A model generated the notes under the pieces. It ran no database searches, was not told the DNA's origin, and worked only from the letters and a program-made list of their open reading frames with translations. From an uncultured Collinsella sp. (lineage in GTDB: Bacteria; Actinomycetota; Coriobacteriia; Coriobacteriales; Coriobacteriaceae), in NCBI GenBank assembly GCA_900550965.1, contig URUC01000039.1:1-17006 (forward strand): 17,006 nucleotides of DNA, written 5' to 3'. Both the position numbers and the translations under genes were made by a program. This document shows, in pieces, positions 13,650 to 17,006 of this stretch. Position 1 is the first letter of the stretch. Each line of letters starts with the position of its first letter.

Positions 13650-14897
13650 CTAGCTCCTCGTATATCTACGCAGCGCGATGGCGGCGTTGTGCCCGCCAAA
13701 GCCCAGGTTGGTCGAAAGCGCCCAGGTAAGGTCGGCGCGAACCGCTCGATTAGGCGTGTAATCAAGATCGCAGGCGGGATCGGGCGTGTGGTAGTTAATG
13801 GTCGGGGGCACCACGCCCTGCTCGAGCGCCATGGCACAGGCCATGACCTCGATGGCACCCGTGGCACCGATCATGTGCCCGGTCATCGACTTGGTCGACG
13901 AGACGTGCGCGGCGCGTGCCGCGTCCTCGCCGAGCGCCCGCTTAATGCCTGTCGTCTCGGACGAATCGTTGAGCTTGGTCGAGGTGCCGTGGGCGTTGAT
14001 GTAGAGACCCTCGGAAGGCTTGACGTCGCCCTCGGCTACCGCCAGCGATATCGCACGGGCAATGCCGGCGGCATCGGGGTCGGGGCTCGTAATGTGATAG
14101 GCATCATCGGTGTTGCCGTAGCCCACGACCTCGGCATAAATGTGCGCACCGCGCGCCTGCGCATGCTCCATGCTCTCGAGTACCAGCACGCAGGCGCCCT
14201 CACCCATCACAAAGCCATCGCGGTCTGCGTCGAACGGGCGGCAGGCCGTCGCGGGATCGGGGTTGGTGGTCAATGCGCGGCAGGACGTAAAGCCTGCAAC
14301 AGCATCGGGGATAATGGCCGCCTCGGCACCGCCCGCGAGGATCGCGTCGGCATAGCCGTGCTTGATAGCACGGAACGCCTCGCCCACCGCATGGGCCGAG
14401 GTCGCGCACGCAGTCACGACTGGCAGGGTCGGTCCCTTTGCCTTGTGACGGATTGCGATATTGCCCGATGCCATGTTGGGGATCATCATCGCGATCATGT
14501 AAGGCGATGCGCGGCGGGGCCCACGGTCGGCAATCGTATGGACGTTGTCGACGAGCGTCTGCATGCCGCCCACGCCCGACCCCACGTAAACGCCCAGGCG
14601 CTCGCGATCGATGGCGCCTTCGGCATCAAAGCCCGCATCGTGCATTGCCTCGTCCGAAGCCACCAGCGCAAACTGAACGCAGGGGTCCAGATGCTTGGCG
14701 TCGCGCTTGCCAAAGTACTCGTTGCCGTCAAAGCCCTTGACTTCGGCCGCCACCTTGACGGTAAACGCATCGGTATCAAAGTGCGTGATCGGGCCGATGC
14801 CACAGGTCCCGGCGCACATGGCCGCCCAGGTGGCAAGCGCGGTGTTGCCGAGCGGCGATACGGCACCGATGCCGGTGATTGCAACTCTCTGTTCCAT
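13650..14897 (-). CDS. fabF: 3-oxoacyl-ACP synthase II (FabF)
   Basis: This condensing enzyme elongates acyl-ACP with malonyl-ACP. The Cys-His-His triad is complete: Cys164 (VVTACATSAHA), His303 (NAHGTSTKLND) and His341 (KSMTGHMIGA), at almost the same positions as E. coli FabF (163/303/340). Length is 415 residues. Two further ATG codons lie upstream in frame (14900 and 14915). I chose 14897 because GAGGAG at 14904-14909 is 6 nt away and the protein then opens MEQRVAITGIGAVSPLG like its relatives. The gene is between fabG and accB with short gaps. Confidence 0.96.
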   Translation of the reverse strand: MEQRVAITGIGAVSPLGNTALATWAAMCAGTCGIGPITHFDTDAFTVKVAAEVKGFDGNEYFGKRDAKHLDPCVQFALVASDEAMHDAGFDAEGAIDRERLGVYVGSGVGGMQTLVDNVHTIADRGPRRASPYMIAMMIPNMASGNIAIRHKAKGPTLPVVTACATSAHAVGEAFRAIKHGYADAILAGGAEAAIIPDAVAGFTSCRALTTNPDPATACRPFDADRDGFVMGEGACVLVLESMEHAQARGAHIYAEVVGYGNTDDAYHITSPDPDAAGIARAISLAVAEGDVKPSEGLYINAHGTSTKLNDSSETTGIKRALGEDAARAAHVSSTKSMTGHMIGATGAIEVMACAMALEQGVVPPTINYHTPDPACDLDYTPNRAVRADLTWALSTNLGFGGHNAAIALRRYTRS

Positions 14898-14903
14898 CAT
14901 GGT

Positions 14904-14909
14904 CTCCTC
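14904..14909 (-). promoter_or_regulatory. Ribosome binding site deciding the fabF start
   Basis: GAGGAG on the minus strand lies 6 nt before the ATG at 14897 and only 3 nt before the one at 14900. It falls inside the frame of the ATG at 14915, so that longer start is unlikely. Confidence 0.7.
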
Positions 14910-14936
14910 ATCCAAGCCGTTCTTCGGCCCTGGTTT

Positions 14937-15710
14937 CTACATCGCCATTCCGCCGTCGACGCGCACGACCTCGCCCGTAATGTAAGCAGCCGCATCGCTC
15001 GCTAAAAAGCGCACCACGCCGGCCACTTCCTCGGGACGTGCCATGCGCTTAAGGGGAATCTGTTCCTCGGTTGCCGTACGCACCTTCTCCGAGAGCTTTG
15101 CCGTCATATCTGTCTCGACAAACCCGGGGGCGACCGCGTTCGCTCGTACGCCACGAGGCGCAAGCTCGCGCGCCACCGCCTTGGTAAGCCCTATCACGCC
15201 TGCCTTGGAAGCAGCGTAGTTGGCTTGCCCGGCATTGCCCATCAGGCCCACGACCGAGCTCATGTTGACGACGCAACCGCCGCGCTGGCGCATAAAGGTC
15301 TTGGTGAGCGCGCGCGTCATATTGAATGTTCCCTTGAGATTGACATCGAGCACGCGATCGAATGCGTCATCGCCCATGCGTATGAGCAGGCCATCGCGGG
15401 TGATGCCGGCGTTGTTGACGAGCGCCCAAATGGAACCAAAGTCGTTGAGGACCGCTTCCACGCACGCGTTGACGGCAGCGGGATCGGTCACGTCGCATTG
15501 ATATGCGCGTGCCGTGGCGCCAACCGCCTCACAGGCTTCGCACGTCTTGCGCGCCGCATCGACGCTGCCGGCATAGACGACGGCGATATCAAAGCCGTCC
15601 TCCGCCAGACCGACAGCGCAGGCGCGGCCGATACCCCGCGAGCCGCCCGTGACCAGTGCCACGCGACGTGAGTCGTTGCGCTCGAGCGCGCCGTTGTTCA
15701 AGTTGCCCAT
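14937..15710 (-). CDS. fabG: 3-oxoacyl-ACP reductase FabG
   Basis: This NADPH-dependent short-chain dehydrogenase reduces 3-oxoacyl-ACP. The Rossmann glycine motif TGGSRGIG is at residues 21-28 and NNAG at 99-102. The catalytic set is Asn124 (DVNLKGTFN), Ser152, Tyr165 and Lys169 (NYAASKAG). The C-terminus ends YITGEVVRVDGGMAM, as in FabG. It has 257 residues with a slightly longer N-terminus (about 15 residues before VALVTGG) than E. coli FabG. AAAGGA precedes the ATG. It is 30 nt after fabD and 39 nt before fabF. Confidence 0.96.
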   Translation of the reverse strand: MGNLNNGALERNDSRRVALVTGGSRGIGRACAVGLAEDGFDIAVVYAGSVDAARKTCEACEAVGATARAYQCDVTDPAAVNACVEAVLNDFGSIWALVNNAGITRDGLLIRMGDDAFDRVLDVNLKGTFNMTRALTKTFMRQRGGCVVNMSSVVGLMGNAGQANYAASKAGVIGLTKAVARELAPRGVRANAVAPGFVETDMTAKLSEKVRTATEEQIPLKRMARPEEVAGVVRFLASDAAAYITGEVVRVDGGMAM

Positions 15711-15740
15711 GTCATTCCTTTCGGGTTACAGCCCTGTGGA

Positions 15741-16667
15741 CTATGCGAGCTCGTCGGCAATAGCTGCGACCTGCTCGGCCGTTTCGCACGAATACACGCG
15801 AACGTCGCTCAACGTACGCTTGACCAAGCCGGACAACGTTTTGCCAGGGCCGACCTCAATAAACGTATCGATGCCTTGATCCTGCAGAGCATGCAGCGTG
15901 TCGACCCAGCGCACGGCATGACTCACCTGGTTGGCCAGCATCTCCGCTGCCGCCTGCGGGTCGGCCGGATAGGGCGCCGCTGTCATATTTGCCATAACAG
16001 GAATCAGCAGCGGGGACGGCGCGTGACCGGCCTCGATATATGCAGCAAGGCCACAGGTCGCCTCGGCCATATAGGGGCTATGAAATGCGCCCGACACCGC
16101 GACTTTCATAGCGCGGCCGCCAGCCTCTTTTACTAGGACGTCGAGCTCCTGCAGCGCCTCGGGCGCTCCGGCAACAACCGTCTGCTGCGGACTGTTGTAG
16201 TTGACCGGCCAGCAGTCCTCGCCGGCCTGTTTTGCCAGGTTCTCGACTTGCGCCGCATCGAGCTTGATGACGGCGCGCATGCCGCCCGGATGGCGCTCGG
16301 CAGCCGCGGCCATCAGCGCCGCGCGCTCGCACACGAGCTCAAAGCCCGCTCGCGTATCGAACGCCCCCGCAAAGGTGAGCGCGGCGACCTCGCCAAGCGA
16401 AAAACCCGCACAGGCGGCAGGTACCACGCCGCGCTCACGCAGGGCGACAGCCGCTGCCAGATCGTGAACGAACACGCACGGCTGCGTGTTCTCGGTCTGC
16501 GAGAGTTCCTCCTTGGAGGCGCTTCGGCACTGCTCACTGGTCCCCGGGCGCACCTCGTCGGCAATGGCGAACACCTCGGCGGCGGCCGGCGATGCCTCGA
16601 TCAGGTCGACGCCCATCGCGGGGTGCTGGGCGCCCTGGCCGGCAAACAGAAACGCTACGCCACCCAT
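15741..16667 (-). CDS. fabD: Malonyl-CoA:ACP transacylase FabD
   Basis: FabD loads malonyl groups from CoA onto acyl carrier protein. The protein opens MGGVAFLFAGQGAQ, with nucleophile Ser90 in GFSLGE, Arg115, and His196 in SGAFHSPYM. The residue before the nucleophile is Phe, where GHSLGE or GHSVGE is usual. EVGPGKTLSGLVKR closes the fold. The ATG at 16667 has GAAGGG 9 nt upstream; a GTG at 16673 would sit only 3 nt from it, so I prefer the ATG. The start overlaps the fabK stop by 13 nt, implying coupled translation. Length is 308 residues. Confidence 0.95.
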   Translation of the reverse strand: MGGVAFLFAGQGAQHPAMGVDLIEASPAAAEVFAIADEVRPGTSEQCRSASKEELSQTENTQPCVFVHDLAAAVALRERGVVPAACAGFSLGEVAALTFAGAFDTRAGFELVCERAALMAAAAERHPGGMRAVIKLDAAQVENLAKQAGEDCWPVNYNSPQQTVVAGAPEALQELDVLVKEAGGRAMKVAVSGAFHSPYMAEATCGLAAYIEAGHAPSPLLIPVMANMTAAPYPADPQAAAEMLANQVSHAVRWVDTLHALQDQGIDTFIEVGPGKTLSGLVKRTLSDVRVYSCETAEQVAAIADELA

Positions 16668-17006
16668 GCGCACGCACCCTTCAGGACGTGCTCGGCGCCA
16701 TCGACCAGGTCGTCAACGATTTCACGTGCACTTTGGCGCTCGTTGACCATGCCGGCAATCTGTCCACACAAAAACGAGCCCTCTTCGTAATTGCCGTCCT
16801 TGGCGGCCTTGCGAAGGGCGCCCGTGCCCATGGCCCCGAGCTCCTCGACGCTTACGCCCGCCGCCTCGCTCTTGGCGTAGGCGTTGGTGAAGGGGCTCTT
16901 GAGGGCACGCACCGGGTGTCCCGTCGAGCGGCCGGTCGCACGCGTCGAGGTGTCGTTGGCCTTCAGGACCATCTCCTTGTACTGCTCCGATACGGTGCAC
17001 TCATCT
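16655..17006 (-). CDS. fabK: Enoyl-ACP reductase FabK, C-terminal part (cut by window edge)
   Basis: The frame is open to the window edge and encodes about 116 residues of the C-terminal end of a nitronate monooxygenase/FabK-type FMN flavoprotein. Visible landmarks are ECTVSEQYKEMVLKANDTST, GHPVRALKSPFTN, and the closing region EEGSFLCGQIAGMVNERQSA. In the context of fabD, fabG and fabF it is most likely the FMN-dependent enoyl-ACP reductase of the elongation cycle, in place of FabI. The FMN-binding half lies outside the window, so the family call rests on the C-terminus and neighbourhood. Its stop overlaps the fabD start. Confidence 0.85.
   Translation of the reverse strand, partial: DECTVSEQYKEMVLKANDTSTRATGRSTGHPVRALKSPFTNAYAKSEAAGVSVEELGAMGTGALRKAAKDGNYEEGSFLCGQIAGMVNERQSAREIVDDLVDGAEHVLKGACAWVA

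Noticed and set aside
13482..15005. A 507-codon open frame on the plus strand opposite accB and fabF
   Set aside because: It is antisense to two well-recognised genes, has no family resemblance, and long opposite frames are expected from GC-rich third codon positions.
1..17006. Novel defence system, CRISPR array, tRNA or rRNA
   Set aside because: All supported genes are ribosomal, fatty-acid, transport or phosphatase genes; no spaced direct repeats or RNA gene signatures were seen.

Overview
The window looks like a chromosomal segment of a high-GC actinobacterium of class Coriobacteriia, Collinsella-like. The grounds are the strongly GC-biased codons, a fused accD-accA carboxyltransferase inside a fab/acc cluster that uses a FabK-type enoyl reductase, and compact ribosomal protein genes. 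This placement is inference from gene content and composition, not from a marker search. Every gene I can support lies on the minus strand, so transcription runs from high to low coordinates.

Right block (about 17006 to 8422): a type II fatty-acid synthesis operon. In transcription order it holds fabK (only the 3' part is in the window), fabD, fabG, fabF, accB, fabZ, accC and a fused accDA. Gaps are 0-40 nt or the genes overlap. Together these make malonyl-CoA (AccB, AccC, AccDA), load it on acyl carrier protein (FabD), and run the condensation, reduction, dehydration and reduction cycle (FabF, FabG, FabZ, FabK). acpP and fabH are not in the window. accC carries a one-base frameshift near its 3' end. 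The block ends with a stand-alone PTS EIIC gene 40 nt after accDA, followed by a clear terminator at 8351-8383. Two related imperfect palindromes bracket the EIIC gene.

Middle block (8277 to 6451): a cation diffusion facilitator transporter and a histidine-phosphatase/phosphoglycerate-mutase-like gene, 39 nt apart. Next comes a 448-nt non-coding stretch (6003-6450). It contains a striking 34-bp near-perfect inverted repeat around an inner hairpin, and then the leader of the ribosomal operon.

Left block (6002 to 214): an S10-type ribosomal protein operon, rplC-rplD-rplW-rplB-rpsS-rplV-rpsC-rplP-rpmC-rpsQ-rplN-rplX. rpsJ, which usually opens this operon, is absent. A strong Rho-independent terminator lies 30 nt after rplX, so the cluster stops before the usual rplE. 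Two larger internal gaps, upstream of rplB (179 nt) and of rplN (118 nt), carry dyad structures. A 26-bp element (23 of 26 identical) occurs upstream of both rplC and rplB. Bases 1-152 hold no gene I can support.

I found no defence system, CRISPR array, transposase, tRNA or rRNA. The least explained material is the set of non-coding elements around the ribosomal operon and around the EIIC gene.
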